64,000 nt of DNA, from the NCBI RefSeq assembly GCF_900099605.1, contig NZ_FNDK01000012.1, forward strand, positions 43,424-107,423. Reading direction: 5' to 3'. The notes beneath the pieces were generated by a model that had not been told where the DNA came from, made no database searches, and saw only the letters and a program-made list of their open reading frames with translations. Position 1 is the first letter of the stretch. Every line of letters starts with the position of its first letter. Origin of the DNA: Alteribacillus persepolensis (GTDB lineage Bacteria; Bacillota; Bacilli; Bacillales; Marinococcaceae). Below, piece by piece: positions 35,302 through 43,529 of the stretch. A program made the position numbers and the translations under genes.

Positions 35302-35787
35302 ATGACAGAATTCACGCACTTTAATGACCAAGGCAGAGCTAAAATGGTTGATACGACAGATAAACAAGAGACAGTGCGAGTGGCTAAAGCTCGCTCAAGT
35401 GTCACCGTATCAAAACAAGTATATGATCAGATCATAGAAGGAACGAATAAAAAAGGAGACGTTTTTGCTGTTTCACAAGTTGCTGGTATTATGGGGGCCA
35501 AAAATACGCCAGATATTATTCCGATGTGCCATCCTTTGTTGTTAAACGGTGTGGATATTACATTTGAATGGGAAATCACTGAAGACAAGCAATATACCAT
35601 CATTATCACTTCTGAAGTGAAAGTAAAAGGCAGTACAGGAGTAGAAATGGAAGCTTTAACTGCAGCCTCTGCTGCTGCATTAACTATTTACGATATGTGT
35701 AAAGCAGTTGATAAAGGGATGGTTATTGGTCCCACTTACTTATTAAAAAAAACCGGAGGCAAAAACGGTAATTATGAAAGAGAATAG
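35302..35787 (+). CDS. moaC: Cyclic pyranopterin monophosphate synthase MoaC
   Basis: Second step of molybdenum-cofactor synthesis, acting with MoaA on GTP. 161 aa. Signature residues: [14 protein letters not shown] at the start, [14 protein letters not shown] near residue 75, and [24 protein letters not shown] near 110-135 with KGM after it. I use ATG 35302, seven bases after AAAGGGTGG; an ATG at 35296 is too near the site. It stands alone here; other moa genes are outside. Confidence 0.95.
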   Translation: MTEFTHFNDQGRAKMVDTTDKQETVRVAKARSSVTVSKQVYDQIIEGTNKKGDVFAVSQVAGIMGAKNTPDIIPMCHPLLLNGVDITFEWEITEDKQYTIIITSEVKVKGSTGVEMEALTAASAAALTIYDMCKAVDKGMVIGPTYLLKKTGGKNGNYERE

Positions 35788-35790
35788 CGA

Positions 35791-35829
35791 AAAACCAGAG
35801 CGTATCCACTGGATAGCTCTGGTTTTTCA
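35791..35829 (+). terminator. Terminator after moaC
   Basis: AAAAACCAGAGC and GCTCTGGTTTTT pair, with GTATCCA/TGGATA inside; T-run on the plus strand and A-run on the other, so it may work both ways. Confidence 0.85.
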
Positions 35830-36012
35830 TGGCTCCATAAAGGTTGCTTGGAGGGACTCCATCTCTCCCTTTTTGACTGGATGCTCGACTGGGACGGGCA
35901 GCGCTTTCGTTGCTGCTCTTCCTGCAGACACCGTGCCTGATTGCCATTAAAGAAGGGACAGCCGGAAAAACACGATACACCCATCCAAACGTTCGCCAAA
36001 GAACCTTTTTAT

Positions 36013-36345
36013 TTATCCAATGACGTTAAAACCTAAAAGCAGCACAACAATAATTAACACAATACAAGCAGCCCATAGACCACCTTGCGGTTCGCCTCTT
36101 TTCTTACGCGCCACAAGCATCTCCATGACTGCAATTAAAAGAATCGCAAGCACCCCTTTTAAAATATATAAAAGTGGAAAACCATAAAAGACAAGCATAC
36201 CTGCACCAGAAATAATCATAATAAGTGCAAATAAACGCTGCAGCATTAACGTAATTTTTTGTTTAGCAAAAAGATAGCTAATCACAAAAAACAAAATGAG
36301 AAAAAACCATGATCCGGCATGGGATTCATAAAAAATGCTTTCCAT
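36013..36345 (-). CDS. yisL: YisL-family (DUF1516) membrane protein
   Basis: 110 aa with four membrane segments. MESIFYESHAGSWFFLILFF at the start and FALIMIISGAGML in the middle are typical of YisL, a Bacillus family of unknown role. I use ATG 36345 because AAAAGGAG lies about ten bases before it; the two earlier ATGs overlap that site. Confidence 0.8.
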   Translation of the reverse strand: MESIFYESHAGSWFFLILFFVISYLFAKQKITLMLQRLFALIMIISGAGMLVFYGFPLLYILKGVLAILLIAVMEMLVARKKRGEPQGGLWAACIVLIIVVLLLGFNVIG

Positions 36346-36655
36346 CTCCTTCATTCTCCTTTTCATATGAAATGGTCTCTCTTCCCAATATATAGAAAGT
36401 CCTCTCCACCTGCAACATCAGCAAACGTTTGTTAATAGAAGTATCACTTTTTAGTATCGCGTCGCTTTTTCAAAGCGCTGCTTTCCTGCATCCATCATTC
36501 GGTTATCTTTTAGTAACACTGGTGTGAATGGCACTATTCTCCTTTTATAATTACCGCTACATTGCACAAGCTAAACGGTGTCGGTTTCTTTATATAATCA
36601 TTCATGAAACCGTACAAAAAGGAGAGCTGTAATGATCTCATGGAGGAGGATAATC
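36346..36655. other. Intergenic stretch between yisL and the DUF3231 gene
   Basis: About 310 bases with the divergent promoter region of the two genes. I could not fix a convincing operator or hairpin in it. TATAAT (36594-36599) with a poor -35 is the best plus-strand candidate promoter. Confidence 0.3.
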
Positions 36656-37168
36656 ATGGGTATTTTAAGTGGTAATCAGTCTGACGAGCCAATGCATTAC
36701 GGGGAAGTTTTTAGTCTTTGGACGTATTTAACCGGCCTTAAGGGAGCCATTTCCAGTTATCAAACGTATATGAACCACGTTGGAGATGCAGACTTGTTCA
36801 AGCTGATCGAAGACATGGTTGATAATGCCCGCACAGAAGAAATTGAAATTGAAAAAGTGCTAAAAGAAAATGGAGTGGGGATGCCACCATCACCACCAGA
36901 GCGCGCTTATACCCATCCAGAAGATATACCGGTTGGAGCGCGTTTCAATGACCCTGAAATCTCCGCCATGATAAGCAAAGATATCGCCACAGGACTCGTG
37001 GCATGCAGCCAAATTATTGGCGAAAGCACTCGTGAAGATATTGCGATGTTATTTGGCCAATATCACACCAATAAAGCACAAACGGGTGCAAAACTGCTCA
37101 GAATGAACAAAGAAAAAGGCTGGCTCGTTCTGCCTCCGCTTCACATGAACGCATCTGTCACTGTTTAA
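36656..37168 (+). CDS. DUF3231-family ferritin-like protein
   Basis: 170 aa, one four-helix unit: MHYGEVFSLWTYLTGLKGAI, then FKLIEDMVDNARTEEIEIEKVLKENGVGMPP, the AYTHPEDIPVGARFND loop and a second pair of helices ending with LLRMNKEKGWLVLPP. This is the pattern of DUF3231, found in spore formers, often as tandem repeats; this is the single-domain form. The start is ATG 36656 behind GGAGGAGG. Function not known; some relatives are spore-coat associated. Confidence 0.85.
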   Translation: MGILSGNQSDEPMHYGEVFSLWTYLTGLKGAISSYQTYMNHVGDADLFKLIEDMVDNARTEEIEIEKVLKENGVGMPPSPPERAYTHPEDIPVGARFNDPEISAMISKDIATGLVACSQIIGESTREDIAMLFGQYHTNKAQTGAKLLRMNKEKGWLVLPPLHMNASVTV

Positions 37169-37170
37169 GG

Positions 37171-37203
37171 ACAAGGAGGAGGATCTCTCCTCCTCTTTAT
37201 TGA
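37171..37203 (+). terminator. Terminator after the DUF3231 gene
   Basis: AAGGAGGAG-GATCT-CTCCTCCTC followed by TTTATT. The convergent yetF-like gene ends at the same place. Confidence 0.7.
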
Positions 37204-37766
37204 AATTTCTCGTTGTTTTCTACATCATGTTTTTTATTCGTCGTTTCTCGAAAGACATTATGCGGATTTTCTGTCTCTTGCAGTGTTTTTCCTAAGAGCT
37301 GCTCCACGTCTTCCACTGTAGCCGGTCGTTTTGTCGGCATCCATTCATAACCCAGTTGCCCATTAGGCTCTAACGTTGCTGTTTTTAAGTCAGCTGCATT
37401 CGTAATGCCTTGCTGCCTCAACCTCAGCTCTAGCTGATCCACAGTAAACCGCAGCTTTTTTAAAGTATCGTACTGAATGTTTCCGTCTTGTATAACCACT
37501 TGCGCTTTTCCAGTTAAGATCCCTTCGATGGTATTAAATTTAACTTGTAAATACTCCATCAGTAATAAAAACCCGATAAAAATAGCCGATGATGCAATCG
37601 TTTTCCAGATCGATGTTTCCACGATTGGCTGGATAATTAATGATCCTATTGAAATCATAATGACTGTCTGAGCCACTGTCATTTGACTAATGGACTTTCG
37701 GCCTGCCACACGCAGTAACAATAATCCCCCTAACACCAGCACTATTGATTCCCAAATAAAATCCAT
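37197..37766 (-). CDS. YetF-like (DUF421) membrane protein
   Basis: 189 aa. Three N-terminal membrane segments with LLLRVAGRKSISQMTVAQTVIMISIG near residues 17-42, then the cytoplasmic YetF domain with VVIQDGNIQYDTLKKLRFTVDQLELRLRQQGI. The charged C-terminal tail (about 40 residues) is variable. In B. subtilis several paralogues occur; the role is unknown, some are spore-related. Confidence 0.85.
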   Translation of the reverse strand: MDFIWESIVLVLGGLLLLRVAGRKSISQMTVAQTVIMISIGSLIIQPIVETSIWKTIASSAIFIGFLLLMEYLQVKFNTIEGILTGKAQVVIQDGNIQYDTLKKLRFTVDQLELRLRQQGITNAADLKTATLEPNGQLGYEWMPTKRPATVEDVEQLLGKTLQETENPHNVFRETTNKKHDVENNEKFQ

Positions 37767-38143
37767 TCTATCAACCTTCCCACACTATTTTGTCTTATTA
37801 TGTGAAAAGGCTCAAAGAACATTCCCTGTTGAAGTGTCCATAAAAAGATTGTTCTGCAAACATTGCTGCCGGGCTTCTGACGGGAATTTTTTGCTCATTG
37901 GCCTCCGGACAGCGGCTCTGTTTCCCGGCACTTCTCTCTCCATGTAGGAGACAGCTGCTCTTGTCCTTTCCCAATATTAACCTCTTTTTGAAAGTGATGC
38001 TAAAAGGTTTCAACACAGCCATTGAACTTTACATCAATCTTTGCTGTGTACTACCCTCACAAGGTATCTAATATTTTTCTTTGCGTGGAAACGTGATAAA
38101 CTTTTTAATGGTTTAGAGTTATTATGATTTGGAGGTCATAAAC
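37767..38143. other. Intergenic stretch with a palindromic repeat fragment
   Basis: About 377 bases. TGCCGGG (37868-37874) and CCCGGCA (37925-37931) are complementary and enclose GCCTCCGGACAGCGGCT, similar to common Bacillaceae palindromic repeats. The rest is the upstream region of the divergent yetF-like and oxygenase genes. Confidence 0.35.
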
Positions 38144-38950
38144 GTGAGCCGATTAAAAGACACCGGGTTTGCCTATTACGATTTAAAAAAACAGCTGCAA
38201 TATGAAGATTTAGAAAAAGATTTACAACAGCTGACCCTTGCGTTTGATCATTTACCTATAGATGAATACGCTCCTCATTTAAACCGCTACCGCCGGTATG
38301 CTAGAGCAATTATTATGCCTAAAACATATGACATTCAATGGCTTCCTGAATCCACTGTTAACAAGAAATCATACTATGAATATTTTCAGGGAAGCTTTAA
38401 TCCTGAATACACAGGGGAATATCGACGCTTTCCGTCGCTGAAAAAAGAAACGATGAATAACCGTCTGTTAGAGAAAATCATACGCTTTGATTTCAAGGAA
38501 ACATTTTGGATGCGAGAAGATGCCTTAATGCCTTTCCATGCAGGTGTGCATTTTGTAAAATTGCAAGTGGATGATGAGGGAGAAGAAGCTGTATCGTCCC
38601 CGAATAATCTTCATCAAGACGGAGAACCGTTCACATTTGCGCACTTAATCAAACGGCACAATATTCAAGGCGGCTGGAATGCTATTTCTCATCCTGCCAA
38701 TCGTGGAAAAATGCCTGAAGATATTAATAAAGCCGATATGAAAGCTTCCTTTTATTTAGAAGAACCATTGGAATCATACGGCGTATACGACCCGCTTGTT
38801 ACTCATTATGTCAGCAAAGTAAAAACAGGAGAAAAGCAAGGACCTGGCGAACGCTGTGCAATTTTGATTGATTTTCAGCCAACAGTCATTGCTAATCCAG
38901 ATGAAGTTCGAAGCATGCGCGGCAATACAACAGAGATGGTATTTGTATAA
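38144..38950 (+). CDS. 2-oxoglutarate/Fe(II) dioxygenase family protein (2OG-Fe_Oxy_2)
   Basis: 268 aa. The iron motif HQDGEPF (His-x-Asp) lies near residue 165 after SSPNNL, a pattern of the amino-acid hydroxylase family whose known members oxidise free Ile, Leu or Met. The N-terminal YRRYARAIIMP and HLNRYRRYAR stretches and the C-terminal CAILIDFQPTVIANP with RGNTTEM complete it. The start is GTG 38144 with GGAGGT seven bases upstream; the frame opens slightly earlier. It is a single gene with its own terminator. The substrate is not readable; compatible-solute hydroxylation would be one idea. Confidence 0.8.
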   Translation: MSRLKDTGFAYYDLKKQLQYEDLEKDLQQLTLAFDHLPIDEYAPHLNRYRRYARAIIMPKTYDIQWLPESTVNKKSYYEYFQGSFNPEYTGEYRRFPSLKKETMNNRLLEKIIRFDFKETFWMREDALMPFHAGVHFVKLQVDDEGEEAVSSPNNLHQDGEPFTFAHLIKRHNIQGGWNAISHPANRGKMPEDINKADMKASFYLEEPLESYGVYDPLVTHYVSKVKTGEKQGPGERCAILIDFQPTVIANPDEVRSMRGNTTEMVFV

Positions 38951-38955
38951 TCAAC

Positions 38956-39001
38956 AAAAGAGCTGCATCCAAGAGAAAACACCTCTAGGAGCGCTCTTTT
39001 T
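38956..39001 (+). terminator. Terminator after the 2OG-Fe dioxygenase gene
   Basis: AAAAGAGC and GCTCTTTTT pair across a 29-nt loop. Stem of eight or nine bases with T-run. Confidence 0.55.
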
Positions 39002-39121
39002 GACACTATACATATTAGTATGTGCCGTTAACACGTGGAAACTCCGCGCACACATGCCAAAAGGCTGCCGCCTGCACCTAATGGATGATGCCAGCCCGGT
39101 TTTCTTGATGCAGTGTTTCTA

Positions 39122-39364
39122 TTAATTGACGGAGCTGAGTGATATAAGTTCATAATGCAGAGTCGTGCATCCCGTAGCCCATTCCATTTTTGTAATAATC
39201 GCTTTTCCAAATGGCGCCTTTTCCTCATTCGTTTGAATAGGCAGCATCGTATCGAGCGGGAACATATGATACCCCTCTTTTACTAAGCGAAACGAACGCT
39301 CCCCTAATCGCTCGGCCTTTTTATGCGTAACAATCTCCCAGTTCATTTCTATCGAAAAGCTCAT
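39122..39364 (-). CDS. Small DUF2584-like protein
   Basis: 80 aa. The pattern EIVTHKKAERLGERSFRLVKEGYHMFPLD, then a Gly-Lys-Ala strand and a final HYELISLSSVN, resembles the Bacillus DUF2584 family as I remember it. ATG 39364 has AAGGGA before it. Soluble, no known role. The open frame extends to 39442 but without a ribosome site. Confidence 0.6.
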   Translation of the reverse strand: MSFSIEMNWEIVTHKKAERLGERSFRLVKEGYHMFPLDTMLPIQTNEEKAPFGKAIITKMEWATGCTTLHYELISLSSVN

Positions 39365-39795
39365 TATATTCCCTTCTTTCTTACACTGATAGGATTTAGA
39401 AAAATCAGTATAAGTGCAGGCGAGGCAACTTGCAAGTCTCACAGTGCGGGAGCCTGTTCGGCTTTGTCCTAGTATGTGACATCCTTAGCCAAACTTCCTT
39501 CTTACAGGGCGCTAGTCAAGTTTTCTTTATCCAACAACGGTATGTTCAATGAATCTTCATCACTTATATATATTCCATATCTCTTTCTACATTCCTGCCC
39601 CCTTTTATACCGGCCTCGCAAAGACCTTTGTTGTTCATGTAAGCAACGATAGAGGACAGAGCTTGTAAAAAGGCGCAAGCTGCATATTATGCGAAACAAG
39701 CGTCCGTTACATTTCGAAAAAAAAGAGCCGCGCAGTGCAGCCCGCTTTCATCGATAGCTTCGTCCTAACACCAGCTGTACCAGACAATAGAATCT
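39365..39795. repeat. Gene-free stretch with a reverse-oriented repeat remnant
   Basis: About 430 bases. The complement of 39372-39420 (CCTGCACTTA, CCTATCAGTGTAAGAAAG) matches 17740-17780 in the mntA leader, so a decayed family member lies here in the opposite orientation. No gene with a ribosome site is visible; short frames on either strand are unsupported. Confidence 0.35.
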
Positions 39796-41148
39796 TTATA
39801 AAAGCAAATACGCAAGAAACACACCAATTACCCCGAACATAAAGGCAAATGGGAGATTCCACACCGTCAGCTGGTAAGGGTTGCGTTTTGTATATTGACT
39901 CATCATCGTGATAGGAACGTTAAACGTACCTGCCGCATCATTTGCCAGCGTAGCGGTAATCATCACAATCGAAATGCTGACTGGATTAACTTGTCCAAGC
40001 AGCGGCTCTACTAATAAGCCCTGCAAGCTAATCGTAACAAGTGGATGAATGCCTGCAAACGCTAGACCAAGTGCACTTACCTGCAGCAAGAAAAACAGCA
40101 AAATCGGTTGAGTTCCCAATGTGGAAAAAATTTGACGAAACACTGTAAACAAATCTGCTTCATGAACGACTTCATTAAAAAAGCCTAACGTTAAAAATAA
40201 CAGCATAAAGTTTTGCATTGTCTTCATTTGCTGAGGCCAAGTAAGAATATTATAACGCCAAAATGTTTTGCTGCGCTTGATAAAAGCTGCCCATATCAAC
40301 GTATACGGAAGAATAATAACAATAATGGCTTCAAAAAAATCAATCGCAAACAAAAGTGAAAACAATGCTGCTGTACTAATGAATAAGATAAGAAATAAAG
40401 CCATTTGTCCAAGCTTTTTTATTTCTGTTCGTGTTATCACATCTCCCTGCTTGGACGTAGTGTCAAAGCTGTACTTCCGGTATTTTACTGCAGTCGACAG
40501 CCAGTCAAGCATGAGCATAAATAATGAAAAACTGAGCAGCCAAGGCAGCACCGTCAAATAAGATACACTGGTAATACTTAAAACGAGTGCAATGTATACT
40601 TCAATGGGACTCCATACATTGACGCTGGCAATGGAACGAAGCATGGACTGTGTAGCGAAGCGGTGGAAGATGTCTTCAGAAAATCCGTGCAAACGCTTTT
40701 GTACGAAACGGTAAACAACTGGAATAGCCGATAAAAAAATAAATAAACCTAACACATAATGTGTAAAGGACGTCCGGCGGTAAAACTGTCCTAAGTGTCG
40801 AGTGTTGGATTGCAGCAATCGATACAGCGCTCTCTCATAGCGGCCAACAATCATAAAATGCTGAATAAAAGGAATCATATACAGCAGAGACAAAAGCAAA
40901 GCCATGGATGTAAAATAAGCCGGCAGTTCCTGAAGCGGCAAATCATTTATCACAAATAAACAAACGGAAACACTAAAAAAAACAAGGGACAGCACTTGAT
41001 ACGTGCGGTTTGCTCCCGTAAATGATAAAACAAGAGCAAACATCCCGGCACAACCCATGACATAGCGCAGCCCTTCACCACCTGCAAAAATATGCATCAC
41101 ATATAAAATCACATATACTGTATAGATAAGTAATCGAACATCTTGCAT
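39796..41148 (-). CDS. Polytopic membrane protein of unknown family, 450 aa
   Basis: About 11-13 membrane segments. Between two blocks of segments is a loop around residues 110-125 and a cytoplasmic loop near 222-240 (KYRKYSFDTTSKQGDVITRTE). The late stretches LGLAFAGIHPLVTISLQGLL and TATLANDAAGTFNVPITMMSQYT, with Asn, Asp, Ala and Gly in a membrane hairpin, look like the substrate loops of ion-transporter superfamily carriers for organic acids, but I cannot name a family. ATG 41148 has no clear ribosome site. It is on the same strand as the EamA gene upstream, 45 nt apart. Confidence 0.7.
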   Translation of the reverse strand: MQDVRLLIYTVYVILYVMHIFAGGEGLRYVMGCAGMFALVLSFTGANRTYQVLSLVFFSVSVCLFVINDLPLQELPAYFTSMALLLSLLYMIPFIQHFMIVGRYERALYRLLQSNTRHLGQFYRRTSFTHYVLGLFIFLSAIPVVYRFVQKRLHGFSEDIFHRFATQSMLRSIASVNVWSPIEVYIALVLSITSVSYLTVLPWLLSFSLFMLMLDWLSTAVKYRKYSFDTTSKQGDVITRTEIKKLGQMALFLILFISTAALFSLLFAIDFFEAIIVIILPYTLIWAAFIKRSKTFWRYNILTWPQQMKTMQNFMLLFLTLGFFNEVVHEADLFTVFRQIFSTLGTQPILLFFLLQVSALGLAFAGIHPLVTISLQGLLVEPLLGQVNPVSISIVMITATLANDAAGTFNVPITMMSQYTKRNPYQLTVWNLPFAFMFGVIGVFLAYLLL

Positions 41149-41192
41149 GGTATTGCCTCACTCTACGCAGTAATACATTTTCTGTTATCGTA

Positions 41193-42104
41193 TCACATTT
41201 GTTTTTGCCTTTTGACAAACTTTTGTTTTCTTGAGAATACAGCAAGTAAAATAGCAGAGAATACAAGAGTAATTCCGATATTTTGCCAAATGCTTAACAT
41301 ATCACCAAAAACCACTACTCCTACCGCCACCGCAACAACGAGTTCCATAGTCGATAATATGGCTGCGTGGCTGGATTCGATATATTTTAAACCAGCCGTG
41401 TAGAGAATGTAGGCGGATATAGTGGATACAAACACACTTAACAACGCGTTCACCCATGCCATTGGTTCTGTCTTAAAAGGTTCGAGGTGGTGTGTAATGC
41501 CGCTAATGGGAAAGAGAAACACTGCTCCGCAAAGCATCGAATAAGCAGTGATGGTAACAGAATGATACTTTTGGCTGACGAATTTACCAATAATACTGTA
41601 TAAAGCACAAAAAAATCCCGCAGCTACACCAATGAATAGTATAGAAAATGTAATATTCATCTCCCCATTTGGAAGCAGACCTGCTACCAAGCTGCATCCG
41701 ATAAGCGTCAGAATGGTAGCTGCTGTTTTGTTTTTCGTAATTGGTTCACGAAATACAAATCGTGAAATTACAGCTACGAAGATGGGACTTGTATAAAGTA
41801 ATACAACGGCAATAGAGAGAGTAGACCGCTCCATCACGGTAAAATAGCACCAATTAAACAGCGCGATACTCACCACACCTAAACCAATAAAATGAGGAAT
41901 ATCGCGAATGTAAATCTTTAACAAGTATGGCCGAATCACACCAATCAAACAAAACATGATGAATGCAGATAACGTCATACGAATCGTCACTACGTGCAAA
42001 GGCGATAGACCAAATGCATAAAGATTTTGGACAAACAAACCTGTCAGTCCCCAAAATGAAGCTCCAAGTGCTGTGATACCATAGGCCGTCATCGTGCTAC
42101 GCAT
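41193..42104 (-). CDS. EamA-family (DMT) transporter
   Basis: 303 aa, ten membrane segments in two EamA repeats, each starting with a Gly/Ala-rich segment (YGITALGASFWGLTGLFVQ at the N-terminus) and with the later conserved YTAGLKYIESSHAAILSTMELVVAV. Start ATG 42104 with GAGGGTG six bases upstream. Small-molecule exporter or importer, substrate unknown. It precedes the 450-aa membrane protein on the same strand. Confidence 0.88.
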   Translation of the reverse strand: MRSTMTAYGITALGASFWGLTGLFVQNLYAFGLSPLHVVTIRMTLSAFIMFCLIGVIRPYLLKIYIRDIPHFIGLGVVSIALFNWCYFTVMERSTLSIAVVLLYTSPIFVAVISRFVFREPITKNKTAATILTLIGCSLVAGLLPNGEMNITFSILFIGVAAGFFCALYSIIGKFVSQKYHSVTITAYSMLCGAVFLFPISGITHHLEPFKTEPMAWVNALLSVFVSTISAYILYTAGLKYIESSHAAILSTMELVVAVAVGVVVFGDMLSIWQNIGITLVFSAILLAVFSRKQKFVKRQKQM

Positions 42105-42409
42105 TCTCATCACCCTCTTACCGTCGTTTTATACGGGTTGGGCTGTACCCTTGCCTGAGCAGAAGCAATATAATTTTCTCATGTTCACCTGTGCCTGACC
42201 ACCGCCTTGCCATATTATATAGAAATAGTTTTGACCTTTTTCGACCAACAAAAAATACAAATTACTTTATTTCTTCATTGACACATTACAAAAAAGTGTT
42301 TACATTTTAACCAATTCCATCTTGCAGGTGACGGTACAGCCGACACATAATACTTGATTTATGGAAGCAGTTGATTTACATTACTAACTACGTGAAGGGG
42401 GTCTTATAG
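42105..42409. other. Intergenic stretch between the EamA gene and the 65-aa gene
   Basis: About 305 bases between divergent genes. AT-rich upstream part; I see no clear operator or structured RNA. Confidence 0.3.
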
Positions 42410-42607
42410 ATGGAAAACAATGAAAAGGAATCCTTGTTTGAAAAAGGAGAACTATTGTTATATGACAACAAAGAATGCAGAGTGATTGCAGAATACGAAC
42501 GAACTATATGTGTTGAATTTACACATTACCCTTTCGCAGGGGAGGAAGAAGAATACCCTTACCCACGTGTCATTCTTCTCAAAAACGAAGTTCAGCGGCC
42601 TTCCTGA
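42410..42607 (+). CDS. Small acidic hypothetical protein, 65 aa
   Basis: ATG behind AAGGGGG at 8-9 bases. Acidic N-terminal half with the compact strand pattern GELLLYDNKECRVIAEYERTICVEF, as in a small SH3-like or beta-barrel fold. No family recognised. The good ribosome site argues that it is real. Confidence 0.55.
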   Translation: MENNEKESLFEKGELLLYDNKECRVIAEYERTICVEFTHYPFAGEEEEYPYPRVILLKNEVQRPS

Positions 42608-42684
42608 CAGCTGTCTTGCTTTTGAGGCATAACACACTCAGCTGACCGCTCCATAAAGAAATAGCCATCTAAGGCAGAAGCACA

Positions 42685-42716
42685 AAAAAAGCCGGCTTGA
42701 ACGCCGGCTTTTTTTA
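42685..42716. terminator. Bidirectional terminator between the 65-aa gene and the cortex hydrolase
   Basis: AAAAAAAGCCGGC-TTGAAC-GCCGGCTTTTTTT, perfect, with A and T tracts on both sides. Confidence 0.9.
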
Positions 42717-43343
42717 ATTCGCAAATACGTGGTTACCGATTTGTTTTTGTGTTGTGCGTGTAAAAATCCACTCCGAGGTGGCTAAGACCGGATTATAATA
42801 ATAATGGGCACCTTGTGACGGATCAGTCCCTTGCCATGCGTCCTTTACTGCCCGGTAAGCTTCTGCATTGGGCTCTAAATGATACTGGCCATCTGCCACA
42901 GCTGTAAAAGCATTCTTTTCTTTAATAACCCCTTCGACTGTTCCTGGAAACTCAGGAGATTGTAAACGATTTTTAATAACAGCTGCCACAGCAACTTGTC
43001 CATTAAAAGATTCTCCTCGTGCTTCCCCATGTACTACCTTGGCTATTTTTCTTACATCTTCTAATTGTTGGGTAGTATTTGTTCCCGCTATTCCATCAAT
43101 CAGAAGTCCAAAATCCCGTTGAAACTGTTTGATCGCTTCTGTCGTCAACGGACCATAATACCCTGTTGCATTACTATGTAAGTAACCCATATTGATAAGT
43201 GTCTGCTGCAGTTCTACCACCTCTTTTCCCCGGTCTTCCTTTTTTAGTACACTGCTTTCGCCTTGCATACGTTCAGTCGAAAGAATAAAACACATGAGTG
43301 CAGACATAAGAACGACTGAACAGTACCTCGCTTTTTTTCTCAT
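42714..43343 (-). CDS. SleB/CwlJ-like cell-wall hydrolase with a peptidoglycan-binding domain
   Basis: 209 aa exported. Signal peptide in residues 1-30 (RYCSVVLMSALMCFIL), a PG_binding_1 domain (ELQQTLINMGYLHSNATGYYGPLTTEAIKQFQ near 45-80), then the Hydrolase_2 domain from about 100 with KVVHGEARGESFNGQVAVAAVIKNR, the catalytic Glu in HGEARGE. This is the architecture of the spore cortex-lytic enzyme SleB, which is active on muramic-lactam cortex. No YpeB gene is adjacent. ATG 43343 with AAAGGAGG. The exact paralogue is uncertain. Confidence 0.88.
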   Translation of the reverse strand: MRKKARYCSVVLMSALMCFILSTERMQGESSVLKKEDRGKEVVELQQTLINMGYLHSNATGYYGPLTTEAIKQFQRDFGLLIDGIAGTNTTQQLEDVRKIAKVVHGEARGESFNGQVAVAAVIKNRLQSPEFPGTVEGVIKEKNAFTAVADGQYHLEPNAEAYRAVKDAWQGTDPSQGAHYYYNPVLATSEWIFTRTTQKQIGNHVFAN

Positions 43344-43529
43344 ATAAAACCTCCTTTTTTCTTTCATCCCCTTTCTTTCGACTTTTAAACGTATTTTCCT
43401 GCTATCTAGAAGAATATCCCACCTAAATCACAATCACGATAAAAAAACATCAGCCTTCCCGCCTATAATGGCAGCTCTTTTCATGAAAAAAGAACCAAGC
43501 TCGTCACAAAGAACTCAGCTCTTTCATTA

